Of a stretch of DNA of 22,036 bases, positions 21,367-22,036 are shown piece by piece. The DNA comes from Myxococcota bacterium (lineage in GTDB: Bacteria; Myxococcota_A; Polyangia; HGW-17; JAJRWW01), in the NCBI GenBank assembly GCA_024276595.1, contig JAJRWW010000583.1, positions 1 to 22,036 of the forward strand, in the 5' to 3' direction. A model generated the notes under the pieces. It saw only the letters and a program-made list of their open reading frames with translations. It was not told the DNA's origin and ran no database searches. Position numbers and translations under genes: made by a program. Every line of letters begins with the position of its first letter. Position 1 is the stretch's first letter.

Positions 21367-22036
21367 TCAAAACCGGCCCATGGCGGTGACAGACCCTCCG
21401 CCCACCGAAGGGAGCAGCACCAGTCGCACCCGCCGTCGCTCCCGCGCCGGGCTCTTCCAGCGGGTGAAGATGGCCAGTACCACCGCGGTGACCCCGGCAG
21501 CAGCGGCCACCCCCCACAGCCCGTTTGTGGCGTCCTGGAGCAGCATTCCGTCCGTCCTCGCCGCCTCTGAGCCGTTGTCATGAAACCGCCTGTTGAGCCT
21601 GAGGGCGGCGACACCGGTTCCGGCGGCGGCCAAGATGGCGGCGAGGCTCACGGCGGCGGCGGCCAGGGCGTAACCCATGGGCAACCCCCTGCTGCCCCGC
21701 GTGGGCTCCGCCTTGGGTCGGGTCCCAGCCCCTCGAGGGCCACCAACTGCGAGACGCCCTGGCCCTGGCGGGCCTGGGCGCCGGGGAAGGGGCCTCGCCC
21801 GGGCAGCGCCCTTTCGGGGTGGAGCCGGCGGGATTGGCATGAGCACCGTGACCGTCTCCGTCCCGCCGGCCTGGAGCCTGATGGTCCGCCGCCCCAGCCT
21901 CACCCGGCCCTTGACCACGAGGATGACGTGAGCCCCGGGGGCGATCACCACCTCCACGGGCGCCGCCCCCAAGGGCTTGCCATCGATGAGGACCGAGGAG
22001 CCCTTCGGGCCCTTGACCGTGAGCACGGCGACCAGC
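21367..22036 (-). CDS. PEGA-domain membrane protein, C-terminal fragment (runs off right edge)
   Basis: The frame is open from the right edge to the stop at 21367, giving 222 visible residues and no start within the window. The first part is a PEGA domain (VKGPKGSSVLIDGKPLGAAP, then VVIAPGAHVILVVKG), a beta-rich module common in surface and TPR proteins of deltaproteobacteria. A Pro/Arg-rich linker follows, then two transmembrane helices (YALAAAAVSLAAILAAAGTG and LWGVAAAAGVTAVVLAIF) separated by a short charged segment, and a basic C-terminal tail ending GGGSVTAMGRF. N-terminal TPRs are common in such proteins but lie outside the window. Function unknown; probably an envelope scaffold. Confidence 0.75.
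   Translation of the reverse strand, partial: LVAVLTVKGPKGSSVLIDGKPLGAAPVEVVIAPGAHVILVVKGRVRLGRRTIRLQAGGTETVTVLMPIPPAPPRKGAARARPLPRRPGPPGPGRLAVGGPRGAGTRPKAEPTRGSRGLPMGYALAAAAVSLAAILAAAGTGVAALRLNRRFHDNGSEAARTDGMLLQDATNGLWGVAAAAGVTAVVLAIFTRWKSPARERRRVRLVLLPSVGGGSVTAMGRF

Overview
The window is a uniformly GC-rich stretch with long ORFs, GTG/TTG starts, dense short operons and many secreted or lipid-anchored proteins. A Ser/Thr kinase with a C-terminal FGE-like domain, a PrkA-type kinase, a PEGA-domain membrane protein, a short RRM protein and several lipoproteins together suggest a Myxococcota or other deltaproteobacterial-grade Gram-negative. This is inferred from gene content only; no rRNA or other phylogenetic marker is present. 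I see no tRNA, rRNA, CRISPR array, insertion sequence or phage gene.

Layout. (1) 1-1500, minus: thymidine phosphorylase (deoA) followed by a lipoprotein that runs off the left edge. (2) 1687-6976, plus: a possible small ORF, an endonuclease Q-type PHP nuclease, then a coupled trio with 4-base overlaps: a CBM9-like lipoprotein, a proline-rich beta-barrel protein, and a CAP-domain lipoprotein whose only plausible start is CTG. (3) 7055-9865, plus: 5'-methylthioadenosine phosphorylase, a TPR lipoprotein, a PfkB sugar/nucleoside kinase and a small single-pass membrane protein. With deoA this gives a nucleoside and sugar-phosphate salvage flavour. (4) 14113-9916, minus: an operon of a transmembrane Ser/Thr kinase with an FGE-like domain that lacks the catalytic cysteines, followed by two exported basic coiled-coil proteins that appear to share one unrecognised beta-rich domain (two copies in one, one in the other). 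(5) 14413-18618, plus: a cysteine-containing lipoprotein overlapping a divergent PrkA-type AAA+ kinase, then a purple-acid-phosphatase-like exported phosphoesterase. (6) 18705-22036, minus: a short RRM RNA-binding protein with a structured leader, an RpoD-like sigma factor with altered residues, and a PEGA-domain membrane protein running off the right edge.

The most interesting parts are the kinase/pseudo-FGE/repeat-domain operon, the CTG-started gene at the end of a translationally coupled trio, the PrkA variant with unusual partners, and three unrelated in-frame minisatellites that each encode a flexible linker of a cell-envelope protein.
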